Shown: in pieces, positions 1 through 11,173 of the stretch
How positions within the stretch are numbered: position 1 is the first letter of the stretch
Layout of the letters: each line of letters begins with the position of its first letter
Assembly: GCA_964457335.1 (NCBI GenBank)
Contig: CAYWGD010000028.1
Coordinates: forward strand, 1-64,000
Length of the DNA: 64,000 nt
Direction of reading: 5' to 3'
DNA from: CAJBVW01 sp964457335
GTDB lineage: Bacteria > Myxococcota_A > UBA796 > SXON01
Program-made: the position numbers and the translations under genes
The notes under the pieces: generated by a model
What the model saw: the letters and a program-made list of their open reading frames with translations, nothing else
Databases searched by the model: none
Told to the model about the DNA's origin: nothing

Positions 1-32
1 CGCGCGGCCGTCCGCCGGTCACCGGGACCCCC

Positions 33-3000
33 GTGGTGCGCGCCGAGGACGACGAGTTCACCCGCCTCGACGGCCCCCACGTCACGGTGGCGCCGATCCA
101 CCAGCGCTTCGCCCCGGACGTCTCCCGCCGCGAGACCGCCGCCCGGCTCCGCGCCGCCCGCGCCCGGGTCGCCCCCGACGTGGACCGCAGCGCCGCCTCC
201 GCGACCCGGCGACGCGCGGACGGCCCGACCGCCTGGCTGCCCGATCCGGTCCGCCGCGCCGTGGTGCGCTGGCAGGCCGGGCGCGGCGCCACCGGCCCCC
301 TGCTCATCCGCCCGGGGGCCGTGCTCGCGGGCGCCCGCCTCGACGACCGCGACCTCGGCGGTGCCGACCACCGCGGCGCCGACCTCCACGGCGCCTCGCT
401 GGTCGGCACGAACCTCCGCGACGCCGTCCTCGCCGGCGCGGACCTCCGGGACGCCGACCTCACCGACGCCGTCCTCGCCGGCGCCGACCTGACCGACGCG
501 CTGCTCGACGGCGCGTGCCTCGACCAGGCCTGGATCGAGGGCGCGGACCTCGCGGGCGCGCGCCTCACGGCGGCCCGGATGGTCTCCACGCGCGGCCTCG
601 CGCAGGGCCAGCGCGCCGAGCTCGCCGCCCGCGGCGCCGACGTGGGGCTCGACGAGGACGGCCGCTGGGTGCGCGTCGGGTCGGTCGGCGTGGCCGCGTC
701 GATGGCGGCGGTCATGGCCGTCTACCTGGGCGCGCGCTTCGCCGGCGCCGCGCTCGACGAGGCCGCGCTCGAGCACGCGGCCGCCGAGTCCCAGCGCACC
801 GGCGACCCCGCGGCGGCCGCCGAGCAGTTCACGTCGCTCGCCCAGCAGACCGACGACGCCGACGCGCGCGTGTCCTACCTCCTCGAAGCCGCCGCGGCCG
901 CGGAGGAGGCCGGCGACGTCGACCAGGCGCTCGCCCGCCTCGACGAGGCCGTCGCCGCCGCCGAGGGCTCGGGCGCCGAGGCCCGCGTCCGCCTGCGCCG
1001 CGCGGCCACCCAGCGGCGCCAGGGCCTCACCGGCGCCGCCGCCGCCGAGCTGCGCGCGCTCCTGGACGGCGTCGACCTCACCCCCAGCGAGCAGGCCGAG
1101 GCCCTCATCGGCCTCGCGCTCGTCGACGAGGCCTTCGACGCCACCGCCGAGGAGGACCGCCTCCTGCTCGGGGCCGCCACCGACGTGGAGCGGGGCGCCC
1201 TGGCCCTCGCGCTGGCCGACGGCTGGTCCGCCGCCGGCCGCACCGCCGCCGCGCGGGCCGTGCTCGAGCGCGCGCTGGAGCGGATCGCGCACCCCGAGGA
1301 GGTCGTCCCCGCGCGCCTCCGGCTCGCGCGCCTCGTGGCCGAGGACGGCGACGTCGACGGCGCCCTCACGATGTTCCTCGCGCTCGCCTCGCTCCCCGAC
1401 GCGCTCGGCGCCGAGGCGCGCCTCGGCGCGGCCGAGCTCTACGCCCGCCAGGGCGACACCACCGCCGCCTTCGGGCTCCTCGAGCCGCTGCTGGCCCTCG
1501 GCGACGACGCCGGCGCACGCGCGCGCATGGCCGCGGCCGTCATCGCGGAGCGCGCGGGCGACGCCGACCGGGCCGTCGCCTTCCTCGAGGAGCTGCTCGA
1601 GCTCGACGACGTGGAGCCCCGCCTCGCGGACGAGGCCCGCATCGTGCTCGCCCGCATCCTCGTGAAGTCCGACCCCGCGGCGGCGGAGCGGCTCGTCGCC
1701 GCGAACCCGTCGCTCCGCGAGGAGCTCCTCCTCGGGCAGGCCCGCGCGCTCCGCGAGGCCGGCAAGCGCATGGACGCGCGCGCGATCTGGGTCGAGGTCG
1801 CCGAGGACGCCACGATGAGCGAGGAGGCCCGCGTCGACGCGGCGCTCTCCCTCGCGGAGCTGCAGGTCGAAGAGGGCGACGCCGAGGGCGCCATCCGCCG
1901 CTACCAGAAGGTCATGGGCACGGTCACGACCCGCGCGGTGCGCGAGCGCATCGTGCTCGGGATGTGCAACGCGCTCGTCCGGCTCGGCCGCGTGCAGGAG
2001 GCCGAGGAGCAGTACGACGGGCTCCTCGCCGCCGACCCCACCGACGAGGTGCGCGCGCAGGCCTCGCTCGGCCTCGCGCGCGCCGCCGAGCTCCGCGGCC
2101 AGGTGGAGAAGGCGACCGCCCGCTACCTCGAGATCGGCCGCGAGGAGGGCCCCTGGGCCGTCGAGGCGCTCGACGGGCTCGGGCAGCTCCGCGAGCGCAC
2201 CGGCGACCTCGCCGGGGCCGCCGAGGCCTGGCGCCTCGCGCGGGCCCGCGCCTCCACCGACCCGGAGCGCCGCACGGCGCTCGACATCGCGCTCGCCCGC
2301 GTCCTCGACGCCCTGGGCGACCCCGCCGCGGTCCAGGCCTACCAGGCCCTGCTAGAGGCGCCCGATCCCGCCGTGCGCGCGCAGGCGAACGTCGCGGTCG
2401 CCGAGGGGATGGTCGGGAGCGACCCCGAGCAGGCGCGGGCCCACTTCGAGGCGGCCATGAAGGTCGCGCCCGCCGGCGAGGTCCGCGCGGCCGCGCGTGC
2501 CGGCTGGCTCCGCGCGAGCGTGGCGGTCGGGGACGTGGAGGCCGGCCTCTCGCGCATCGCCGCGTGGCTCGAGACCGAGACCGACGGCGCGCTCCGCGGC
2601 GAGCTCGCCGTCGCGGCGGTCAAGGCGCTCCGGGCCGAGGGGCACCTCGACGAGGCGGTGGCCATCGGCGAGCGCTGGGCTGCCGACGGCGGCTTCGAGC
2701 TCGGGATGGAGCGCGCGGCCACGCTCCGCGAGCTCGGCCGCGCGGGCGACGCGGTGGACGTGCTGCGCACGCTCGACGCGCAGACCGCCGAGGACGAGGT
2801 CTGGCGCACCGAGACGATGGGCGAGGCCGCGATGGAGGCCGGCGACCTCGACAGCGCCTCGACCGCCTTCGACACGCTCGAGGACCTCCCCGGCGGGGCG
2901 GCCGCCGCCTCCTTCGGACGCGCACGGCTCGCGCGCGAGCGCGGCGACTACGCCGAGGCGCTCGCGCTCCTCGCGTCGAGCACGGACGAGCGTGCGCCGA

Positions 3001-3557
3001 TGGAGCGCGCCACCGTGCTTGAGGGCCTCGGCCGCCTCGACGAGGCCGAGACCGCCTGGGACCGCATCGCGCTCTCCGCCGAGCTGGAGCAGCGCACCGC
3101 CGGGGTGCTGGGGCTGGCGCGCGTCCGGCTCTCGCGGGAGGAGCCCGCCGCGGCGCTCGTGGAGCTCGACGCGCTGCCCGTCGTTGCCGAGGGCTTCGAG
3201 CTCACGGCGGCGCAGGTGCGCGGCGAGGCGCTGCGGGCGCTGGGGCGCTGGGACGAGGCCGCGGCGGTGTACCGGTCGCTCGACGCCGACGCCGAGAGCC
3301 GCGTCGTGGGCGCGCTCGGGCTCGGCGAGGTGGCGCTGGCCCGCGACGACGCCCGCGCGGCCGTCGCGGCCTTCCAGCGCGCCTACGACGGCACCTCCGA
3401 CCGCTACTACCGGGCCCACGCGCTCTCCGGCCTGGCGCGTGCGGCGCACGAGGCCGGGAACGCCGCCGCCGCGCGGTCCACGTTGGAGCGCCTCCGCCGC
3501 GAGTTCCCCGAGCGCGACGACGCGATCCAGGCCGCCGAGGGCGTGGTGGGGCCCTGA
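33..3557 (+). CDS. Giant pentapeptide-repeat and TPR membrane protein
   Basis: Protein of about 1174 residues; the frame stays open to the window edge, so the GTG at 33 may not be the true start. Residues ~100-181 are pentapeptide repeats of the A(D/N)LxG kind (GADLHGASL, GADLRDADL), which fold as a right-handed beta-helix. Residues ~216-238 form one likely membrane segment. From ~245 to the end it is Ala/Glu/Leu-rich and helical, with many TPR-like 34-residue units (for example around GDVDQALARLDEA). TPR arrays are protein scaffolds. By inference the pentapeptide part is cytoplasmic and the TPR part periplasmic. No catalytic motif is visible and the function is unknown. Domain calls are firm; the fusion is unusual. 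Confidence 0.85.
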   Translation: MVRAEDDEFTRLDGPHVTVAPIHQRFAPDVSRRETAARLRAARARVAPDVDRSAASATRRRADGPTAWLPDPVRRAVVRWQAGRGATGPLLIRPGAVLAGARLDDRDLGGADHRGADLHGASLVGTNLRDAVLAGADLRDADLTDAVLAGADLTDALLDGACLDQAWIEGADLAGARLTAARMVSTRGLAQGQRAELAARGADVGLDEDGRWVRVGSVGVAASMAAVMAVYLGARFAGAALDEAALEHAAAESQRTGDPAAAAEQFTSLAQQTDDADARVSYLLEAAAAAEEAGDVDQALARLDEAVAAAEGSGAEARVRLRRAATQRRQGLTGAAAAELRALLDGVDLTPSEQAEALIGLALVDEAFDATAEEDRLLLGAATDVERGALALALADGWSAAGRTAAARAVLERALERIAHPEEVVPARLRLARLVAEDGDVDGALTMFLALASLPDALGAEARLGAAELYARQGDTTAAFGLLEPLLALGDDAGARARMAAAVIAERAGDADRAVAFLEELLELDDVEPRLADEARIVLARILVKSDPAAAERLVAANPSLREELLLGQARALREAGKRMDARAIWVEVAEDATMSEEARVDAALSLAELQVEEGDAEGAIRRYQKVMGTVTTRAVRERIVLGMCNALVRLGRVQEAEEQYDGLLAADPTDEVRAQASLGLARAAELRGQVEKATARYLEIGREEGPWAVEALDGLGQLRERTGDLAGAAEAWRLARARASTDPERRTALDIALARVLDALGDPAAVQAYQALLEAPDPAVRAQANVAVAEGMVGSDPEQARAHFEAAMKVAPAGEVRAAARAGWLRASVAVGDVEAGLSRIAAWLETETDGALRGELAVAAVKALRAEGHLDEAVAIGERWAADGGFELGMERAATLRELGRAGDAVDVLRTLDAQTAEDEVWRTETMGEAAMEAGDLDSASTAFDTLEDLPGGAAAASFGRARLARERGDYAEALALLASSTDERAPMERATVLEGLGRLDEAETAWDRIALSAELEQRTAGVLGLARVRLSREEPAAALVELDALPVVAEGFELTAAQVRGEALRALGRWDEAAAVYRSLDADAESRVVGALGLGEVALARDDARAAVAAFQRAYDGTSDRYYRAHALSGLARAAHEAGNAAAARSTLERLRREFPERDDAIQAAEGVVGP

Positions 3558-3704
3558 AGAGCCTGACCGGAAATCCTCCCGTCGGCCGGGGACGCAGCGG
3601 GCATCCCGATGCGTCTCAGCGTGCTCGGTCCGGATTTCGGTCCGCCTCTTGATCAGCGCGTCCCCGACACGAAACGGAGCGCGCGGCGCCCTCGCCTTTG
3701 CGGT

Positions 3705-3710
3705 TACGCT
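3705..3710 (+). promoter_or_regulatory. -10 promoter box of propeller lipoprotein
   Basis: The hexamer TACGCT follows GGT and lies 27 bases before the GTG start at 3738. Between them is AGGAG at 3727-3731, a good Shine-Dalgarno. This suggests a short normal 5-prime leader. Confidence 0.4.
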
Positions 3711-3737
3711 GCCCCGGCCGTTCGCCAGGAGCGCTCC

Positions 3738-4697
3738 GTGACCCTCGTTCGCATCCTCCCTCTCCTGCTCGTCGCCTGCACCGGCACCTCGAAGGACGAC
3801 ACCAGCTCCACCGTCGACACCGACGTCGACGACACCGACACGAGCCCGCCGGAGCCGGAGCCCGTCTGGAACCAGTGGCCGGCCGGCACGTCCTCCACGC
3901 TCAACGGCGTCTACGCCTCCGGCGAGGGCGTCTACGTCGCGGGCACCGGGGCGGGCGCCTACGTCGGCGGCGCCGACACCGACTGGGTCGCGCTCGAGAC
4001 CGGCCTCGACGACGAGGAGGACTTCGGGGACCTCTGGGGCCAGGGCGCCGGCGCGACGCTGGAGCTCGCGTTCGCGGGCACCAGCGGCAACGTCGTCCGC
4101 TTCAGCGGCGGCGCCTGGACCACCGAGGACCTCGGCACGAGCAACCACGAGGGCATCGGCGGCTCCGGCCCCAACGCGCTCTACGCCGTGAGCTGGGGCG
4201 GCATCTACCACTTCGACGGCACGGCCTGGATCTTCGAGGCGCCCCCGAACGACGCGCGCCTCAACGACGTGTGGGCCTCCGGCGAGGACGCCTTCGCCGT
4301 CGGCGAGGGCGGCGCCCTCCTCCGCCGCGACGCCACGAACGGGTGGACCGCGCTCGACGCCGGTACTGACGTGGACCTCAACGGCGTCGCCGGCACCGCC
4401 ATCAACGACGTGTGGGCGGTCGGCGCGGACGGCGTCGCGCTGCACTACGACGGCGCGGCCTGGACCGCCACGGACACCGGCGTCACCGAGCCGCTCTGGG
4501 CCGTGTTCGCCCCGGGCTCGAACGCGGTGTACGCCGTCGGCAACAACGGCGTGGCCATCTACTGGAACGGCGCCGAGTGGACCTCGCTCCCGACGGGCGT
4601 GTCCAACAACCTGTACGCCGTGCACGGCGCCACGGCCGTGAACGTGTGGGCCGTCGGCAACCGCGGGATGGCGCTCCAGTACAAGGCCGCCGAGTAG
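3738..4697 (+). CDS. Beta-propeller-like lipoprotein
   Basis: 319 residues if translation starts at GTG 3738, which puts a signal peptide (VRILPLLLVAC) at the N-terminus with lipobox L-V-A-C; the longer frame from 3609 would bury it. After the lipidated Cys comes a Thr/Asp/Ser linker (TVDTDVDDTDT) and then repeats built on LNxVxAxGxxxxAVG (LNGVYASGEGVYVAG, LNDVWASGEDAFAVG, NDVWAVGADGVALHY, VNVWAVGNRGMALQY). Such WD/Kelch-like blades form a propeller. It is probably anchored in the outer membrane. Ligand unknown. It is followed by a GC-clamped hairpin at 4750-4780. Confidence 0.8.
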   Translation: MTLVRILPLLLVACTGTSKDDTSSTVDTDVDDTDTSPPEPEPVWNQWPAGTSSTLNGVYASGEGVYVAGTGAGAYVGGADTDWVALETGLDDEEDFGDLWGQGAGATLELAFAGTSGNVVRFSGGAWTTEDLGTSNHEGIGGSGPNALYAVSWGGIYHFDGTAWIFEAPPNDARLNDVWASGEDAFAVGEGGALLRRDATNGWTALDAGTDVDLNGVAGTAINDVWAVGADGVALHYDGAAWTATDTGVTEPLWAVFAPGSNAVYAVGNNGVAIYWNGAEWTSLPTGVSNNLYAVHGATAVNVWAVGNRGMALQYKAAE

Positions 4698-4749
4698 CGA
4701 TCCCCGACCGCCTCCTGAACGGCGGCGCGCCGATCGGGCAGGACGAGTC

Positions 4750-4780
4750 GGGGGGGCGTTGCGGGGGGCCCTCCCCCCGC
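4750..4780. terminator. GC hairpin between convergent genes (repeat family copy 1)
   Basis: A run of seven G at 4750-4756, then CGTT, then a perfect 8-bp stem GCGGGGGG (4761-4768) with loop CCCT and CCCCCCGC (4773-4780). It lies between the 3-prime ends of the propeller lipoprotein gene and trmJ. There is no T-tract on either strand. The same architecture recurs at 44161-44191 and 47680-47711, and in part at 26315-26339 and 41981-42005. Confidence 0.55.
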
Positions 4781-4802
4781 CCCAAGAAGAAGAAGATCCC
4801 GA

Positions 4803-5586
4803 CTACCCGGGGTGCTTCATCTTCCAGCGCATCTTCCGCAGCATGCCGCGGAGCACGGTCACCTCGCCGTCGTCGAGGGCGGCGCGCTGGAGGATGCGGC
4901 GGAGGGTGGCCGTCACGAGCGCGGGCTCGTGGCCGCGCAGGTAGGTGCCGAGGTCGAGGGTGGTCATCCACTCGCCGATGAGCGGGTCGAGCGCGCCGGC
5001 GTCGACCACGTGGCGGGGGCTCGTGGCGCCGGGTGGCGCTCCGCGGGCGGGTCCGCCGCGGCGGCCCTCGCCGTCGGCCCGGGGGATGTGGCCGCGCGCC
5101 TGCGCCTCCGCGAAGAGCGCGGCCCCGACGAGCAGCGACGCCTGCGCGAGGTTGAGCGAGGCGTGGATGTCCGTGGGGATGTGCAGGAGCGCGTGCGCGT
5201 GGAGGAGCTCGGCGTTGTCGAGGCCGCGGTCCTCGGGGCCGAAGAGCACGGCGGTGTCGCCTTCGCCGTCGAAGGGGAGCGGCGAGAAGGTGGTCGGCGT
5301 GTGTGCGGGCCAGTGGTTGTGGCGCCCGCGCGCCGTGGTGGCCACGACGAAGCGGCAGCCGGCCACGGCCTCGGCGACGGTCCGCGCGTAGTGCGCGCCG
5401 TCGAGCAGGTCCCCGGCGCCCGGCGCCATCCACCGTGCGCGGTCGATGTCGAACGCGGGCGGCGCCACCACCGCGAGGCGGCGGAGCCCCATGTTCTTCA
5501 TCGCGCGCGCGACGGCGCCGACGTTCCCGGACTGGAGCGGGCGGACGAGGACGAAGACGATCCGCTCCCGGAGGGTATGGATCGGA

Positions 5587-5597
<11 letters not shown>
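4803..5597 (-). CDS. trmJ: TrmJ/SpoU-family tRNA 2'-O-methyltransferase
   Basis: 264 residues. The three SPOUT motifs are present: NVGAVARAMKNMG near residue 25 (motif 1), LFGPEDRGLDN near 145 (motif 2) and SLNLAQAS near 173 (motif 3). Spacing and the early RPLQSGNVG stretch fit the TrmJ (tRNA Cm32/Um32) branch rather than TrmH. The enzyme would use SAM and act as a dimer through a trefoil knot. The chosen start is TTG at 5597, overlapping the end of the upstream dnaK paralogue by 11 bases, so translation is probably coupled. The C-terminal ~70 residues are a family-typical helical extension. The exact tRNA position modified is inferred. Confidence 0.85.
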
Positions 5598-7461
<1,864 letters not shown>

Positions 7462-7490
7462 GTGCCCTACTCTTCCGGACTTGGCACGCC

Positions 7491-7519
7491 GAATAGCACG
7501 CGGGCATCGCGCGAGTCAA
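7491..7519 (-). promoter_or_regulatory. Sigma70-like promoter of the lidless dnaK
   Basis: On the minus strand TTGACT (7519-7514) is followed after 17 bases by CTATTC (7496-7491), or TATTCG with an 18-base spacer. It sits in the 93-base gap before the ATG at 7461. No CIRCE operator is visible. Confidence 0.45.
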
Positions 7520-7554
7520 CGCGCCGAGCCTGTCGCGGGGCTGCCGATCGGGGC

Positions 7555-8712
7555 TTAGTCGTAGCGCACCAGGATCTTGCCGTCGGTGCGATCGCAGCTC
7601 GCCGCGACCGCGTCGATCGTCCGATCGAAGGGGAAGCGGCGCGTGATCATGGGCTCGACGTGCAGCCGGCCGGCCTCCATCAGCCGCAGGATCCGCGGGA
7701 AGCAGCCGCCACCGGCGTGCCCGCGCGCCCCGGCGATGCGAGCCGCCTGCGTGACGAGCACGTCGAGGAGGACCGGCGCCCGCAGGCCCGTGCGGCCGAG
7801 GTAGACCATCTTCCCGCCGGGCGCGAACGCCTGCTCGATCGCGGGCATGGTCTGCAGCGCCGCGCCGGCGGCCTCGACGATCATGTCGGCGCCCCAGCCG
7901 CGCGTGTGCTGGCGGATGAGCTCCCCGGCCGGGACCTCGCGGGGATCCCACACGCCGTCGGCCCCCACCGCGGTCGCGACCGCCCGCCGCTCGGGCACGG
8001 TCTCGAACGCGAGCACCGTCGCCGCGCCGGCCGCGCGGGCCAGCGCGATCGCGCCGAGCCCGATCGGGCCGCAGCCGAACACCGCGACGTGCGCGCCCGG
8101 TGTGAAGCCGCCCGCCGACACGAACATCCCGTTGTACGAGCACGCGATGGGCTCGATGAGCGCGCCCAGCTCGAGCGCCCGCTCGGCGCTCCCGAGCTTC
8201 TCGGCGAGCGGGTCGAGCGACCAGAGGAAGCGCTCCCTGGCGGTCACGTACTCGGCGTAGGCGCCCGGCGCGGAGAACCCGACCATGTCGAGCTCGGGGC
8301 ACTGGTTCGGGTTGCCCGTGCGGCAGGCCTCGCAGACGCCGCAGTACAACATCCCCTCCGCGGCCACGAGCATGCCCGGGCGCAGGTTCCGGACCCCCGG
8401 GCCGACCTCCACCACCTCGGCCGTGTACTCGTGCCCGACGGTGACCGGCAGGCGCACGGGGCCCGAGAAGAGGATGTAGCCGTCGCGGTCGTGCTCGTAG
8501 CAGTGCGTGTCGCTGCCGCACACGCCGCACGCCCGCACCTTCAGGAGCACCTCGTCGTGGCCGGGCGCGGGGTCGGGGACCTCGGCCGGGACGAAGCGGG
8601 GGTTGCGCCAGACCTGGGAGGCCATCGTCGCCTTGCCGCTCTCGAGCTCGCGCGCGGTCGGGACGTAGCCGGGGCGGGGGTCCCAGTCGGCCTGGAGCAC
8701 GATGGCCTTCAC
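7555..8712 (-). CDS. Zinc-dependent medium-chain dehydrogenase
   Basis: 385 residues, GTG start. A MDR-family alcohol/polyol dehydrogenase: catalytic zinc site CGVCGSDTH with GHEYTAEV, structural zinc site of four Cys (C-x2-C-x2-C-x7-C in YCGVCEACRTGNPNQC), and a Rossmann fingerprint GCGPIGLG. The N-terminal ADWDPRPGY and VWRNP segments recall scyllo-inosose 3-dehydrogenase-type enzymes, so a cyclic polyol or keto-inositol substrate is possible; that is only inference. The gene overlaps the upstream kinase by four bases (GTGA), so the two are probably coupled. Other sugar or polyol dehydrogenase roles cannot be excluded. Confidence 0.85.
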   Translation of the reverse strand: MKAIVLQADWDPRPGYVPTARELESGKATMASQVWRNPRFVPAEVPDPAPGHDEVLLKVRACGVCGSDTHCYEHDRDGYILFSGPVRLPVTVGHEYTAEVVEVGPGVRNLRPGMLVAAEGMLYCGVCEACRTGNPNQCPELDMVGFSAPGAYAEYVTARERFLWSLDPLAEKLGSAERALELGALIEPIACSYNGMFVSAGGFTPGAHVAVFGCGPIGLGAIALARAAGAATVLAFETVPERRAVATAVGADGVWDPREVPAGELIRQHTRGWGADMIVEAAGAALQTMPAIEQAFAPGGKMVYLGRTGLRAPVLLDVLVTQAARIAGARGHAGGGCFPRILRLMEAGRLHVEPMITRRFPFDRTIDAVAASCDRTDGKILVRYD

Positions 8713-9890
8713 GACGATCCTCGGGGTGGGGCGTCCGGCAGGATACCGGCGTCACCCGCGACCGTCGCGGGCGGCGTGGAGGGGAGGGGTCCGAAGAGCG
8801 GGACCCGCACCCGCACGCGGGTGCCGAGGCCCGGCGTCGACTGGACGTGCAGCACGCCTCCGAGCCGCGCGACCAGCTCCGCGGCCGCGGGCAGCCCCTC
8901 GCCGCGGCCCGCCGGCGCCCCCGCGGGCTGCCCCGTGGAGAGGCCGGGCCGGAGCGCGAGCGCCACGGGGTCCGCGCCCGGCTCGCCCGCCACCTCCTGG
9001 AGGCCGGCGGCGTCGAGCCCGCGCCCGTCGTCCGCGAGGTCCACGACCACCTGGTCGCCCTCCCGCGCCGCGCGGAGCACGATGCGGCCCACCGGGCCCT
9101 TCGCGCCCCGCTCGGCGGCGGGCTCGACGCCGTGGAGGACCGCGTTGTCGAGCAGGTGCACGAGCGCCGCCTGGAGCTGCCCGAGCACGTCCTGCTCGAC
9201 CCGCACCTGCTCGCCCTCGATCTCCAGGACCGCGTCGCGGCCGATGGAGGCGCAGAGCGCCCGGAGCCGCCGCCGCAGCGGCGCCACCACCGTGGCGAAC
9301 GGCACGCCCCGCAACGCGGAGAGCTCGGCGTGCAGGAGGCGCACGCCGTCGGTGACGCGGGTGATCTCGGCCTGCGCCTCCGGGTCCCCGATCGTGCGCG
9401 CACGCAGGCGCGCGCAGGCCCCGAGCACCAGGGCGAGCGTGTCGACCGCGACGTCGGCGGTGGGCTCGTCGCCCACGTCCTCCTCCTCCTCCGGCGTCTC
9501 CGGGGTGAGCAGGCGGAAGCCCGTGTGCGCGGCGGCGGCGAGGTGCCCCCGCACCGCGTCGACGAGCGCCGCGTCCTCGCCCGGCTCCTGGCCCGCCTCG
9601 ACCTCCGCGACCTGCTCCTCGAGCCGCCCCAGCGCGTGCCGAAGCAGGTCCCGCACGCCACCGTCGAGCGGTACGGAGCCCGCGAGGGAGGCCTCGCACA
9701 CGTCTTCGAGCGCGTGCGCCAGCGCGACCAGGGCGCCGAGCCCCATCGTGGCGCTCATGCCGTTGAGCGTGTGGAAGGCGCGGAGGAGGGCGCGCCCGTC
9801 GACGGGGTCACGCGCGAGCGCGGCCTGGGCGTCGGCGATGGTGCGCCGCGCCTCGGCTACGAACAGAGACCGATACCGGCTGCGATCCAC
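8709..9890 (-). CDS. CheA-like Hpt histidine kinase without CheW-like domain
   Basis: 393 residues from GTG 9890 (VDRSRYRSLFVAEARRT), chosen because the Hpt domain begins there. Residues ~1-110 are an Hpt domain with phospho-acceptor His in RAFHTLNGMSATMG. After a variable region, a HATPase domain follows: LVHLLDNAVLHGVEP (N box), DLADDGRGLD (G1), then a G2-like GRGEGLPAAAELV. This is the CheA order P1 plus P4, but no CheW-like P5 domain is present and the protein ends soon after the ATPase domain. It presumably relays phosphate to an unlinked response regulator. Its stop overlaps the start of the dehydrogenase gene. Confidence 0.75.
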   Translation of the reverse strand: MDRSRYRSLFVAEARRTIADAQAALARDPVDGRALLRAFHTLNGMSATMGLGALVALAHALEDVCEASLAGSVPLDGGVRDLLRHALGRLEEQVAEVEAGQEPGEDAALVDAVRGHLAAAAHTGFRLLTPETPEEEEDVGDEPTADVAVDTLALVLGACARLRARTIGDPEAQAEITRVTDGVRLLHAELSALRGVPFATVVAPLRRRLRALCASIGRDAVLEIEGEQVRVEQDVLGQLQAALVHLLDNAVLHGVEPAAERGAKGPVGRIVLRAAREGDQVVVDLADDGRGLDAAGLQEVAGEPGADPVALALRPGLSTGQPAGAPAGRGEGLPAAAELVARLGGVLHVQSTPGLGTRVRVRVPLFGPLPSTPPATVAGDAGILPDAPPRGSS

Positions 9891-9922
9891 GGGCGCAGTG
9901 TAGCGCCTCGTGGTGGGCGCGG

Positions 9923-11173
9923 TCAGCTCTCGCGCGCCGCCCGGGGCAAGGTGCACTGCACGTCCACCTCGAGGATCGCGCGTTCGTTCGCGAGAGATAC
10001 CGTGAACACGTACGTGCCCCACGTGAGCCGCTCGCCGACGGCGGGGACGTGCCCGAGGCGCGAGAGCAGGAAGCCGGCCAGCGTCTCGTAGTCGCCCTCG
10101 GGCATCTCGAAGCCCGTGGAGTCGACGAGATCCTCCGCTTCGACGCGCCCGGACGCGACCCACTGTCGCTCCCCGACGCGCCGGACGAGCGGGCGCTGCC
10201 GGTCGTACTCGTCCTCGATGTCACCGACGATCTCCTCGAGGATGTCCTCGATGGAGATGAGCCCGACGGCGCCGCCGTACTCGTCCACCGCGACGGCGAT
10301 GCGCTGCCGCTTGCGCCGCAGGTCGAGGAAGAGCTCGTCCACGCGCTTGGACTCGGGCACGAACATGATCTCGTGCATGACCGTGCCGACGGGGCGGGCG
10401 TCGTCGGGCGCGAACAGCAGGTCGCTGTGCATCACCATCCCCACGATGCGGTCGATGCGCTTCCGGTAGACGGGCAGCCGCGAGAAGCCCTGCTCGACCA
10501 TCACCGCCCGGGCCTCGCCGCAGCCGGCGGTCTCGGGCACCCCCACCACCTCGATGAGCGGGACCATCGCGTCCGCCACGACGGTCTCCGAGAAGTTGAA
10601 GACCCGGAGGATCATCTCCTTCTCTTCCTCGTGGATGTCCGTCGTGATCGCGCTGTCCAGCAGGAGCTGGATCTCCTCCCGGCGCACCGCGTGCACCTGG
10701 GCGTCGCGCACGCCGAGCACGGTCATGATGAGCCGCGTGGCGCCCTCGATGGCCCAGAGCGCGGGCCGGAGCACCGTCGAGAGCGCCGCGATCGGGCGCG
10801 ACACGATCGGCGCGAGCGTGTTCGCGTGCTGCTGGAAGATGCTCTTCGGCACCATCTCCGAGAAGACGATCGTGAGCGGCGTGTAGACCGCCACGACGAG
10901 CAGCTCCGGCACGTCCCCGAGCCGCCCGAGCGCGTTGGCGACGATCGTGGCGCCCGCGATGGTCGCGGTGTTCGTGCCGATGAGGCAGGTGCCGACGATG
11001 CGCGTCGGGCGCTCGAGCAGCTGGAGCACGCGGTGGGCGGCCTTGTCGCCGTTGTCGGCGCGCGCCCGGAGCACGAGGCGGTCGGAGCCCACGAGCGCGA
11101 TCTCGGAGCCCGAGAAGAGGCCCTGCAGCACGATGCAGCACGCGACGAGCGCGATTTCGGCGCCGGGGCTCAC
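9923..11173 (-). CDS. CNNM/CorC-family membrane protein (second of pair)
   Basis: 416 residues from GTG 11173, whose GTGA overlaps the stop of the preceding paralogue. The N-terminal DUF21/CNNM domain (~1-180) has hydrophobic helices and the family motif GLFSGSEIALV. A CBS pair follows (MVPLIEVVGVPE, YRKRIDRIVGMVMHSDLL, DEYGGAVGLISIEDILEEIVGDI). The C-terminal CorC_HlyC domain contains GDYETLAGFLLSRLGHVP. Such proteins are linked to Mg2+/Co2+ export or homeostasis; hemolysin is an old misnomer. It likely works with, or as a heteromer of, the overlapping upstream gene product. Confidence 0.88.
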   Translation of the reverse strand: MSPGAEIALVACCIVLQGLFSGSEIALVGSDRLVLRARADNGDKAAHRVLQLLERPTRIVGTCLIGTNTATIAGATIVANALGRLGDVPELLVVAVYTPLTIVFSEMVPKSIFQQHANTLAPIVSRPIAALSTVLRPALWAIEGATRLIMTVLGVRDAQVHAVRREEIQLLLDSAITTDIHEEEKEMILRVFNFSETVVADAMVPLIEVVGVPETAGCGEARAVMVEQGFSRLPVYRKRIDRIVGMVMHSDLLFAPDDARPVGTVMHEIMFVPESKRVDELFLDLRRKRQRIAVAVDEYGGAVGLISIEDILEEIVGDIEDEYDRQRPLVRRVGERQWVASGRVEAEDLVDSTGFEMPEGDYETLAGFLLSRLGHVPAVGERLTWGTYVFTVSLANERAILEVDVQCTLPRAARES

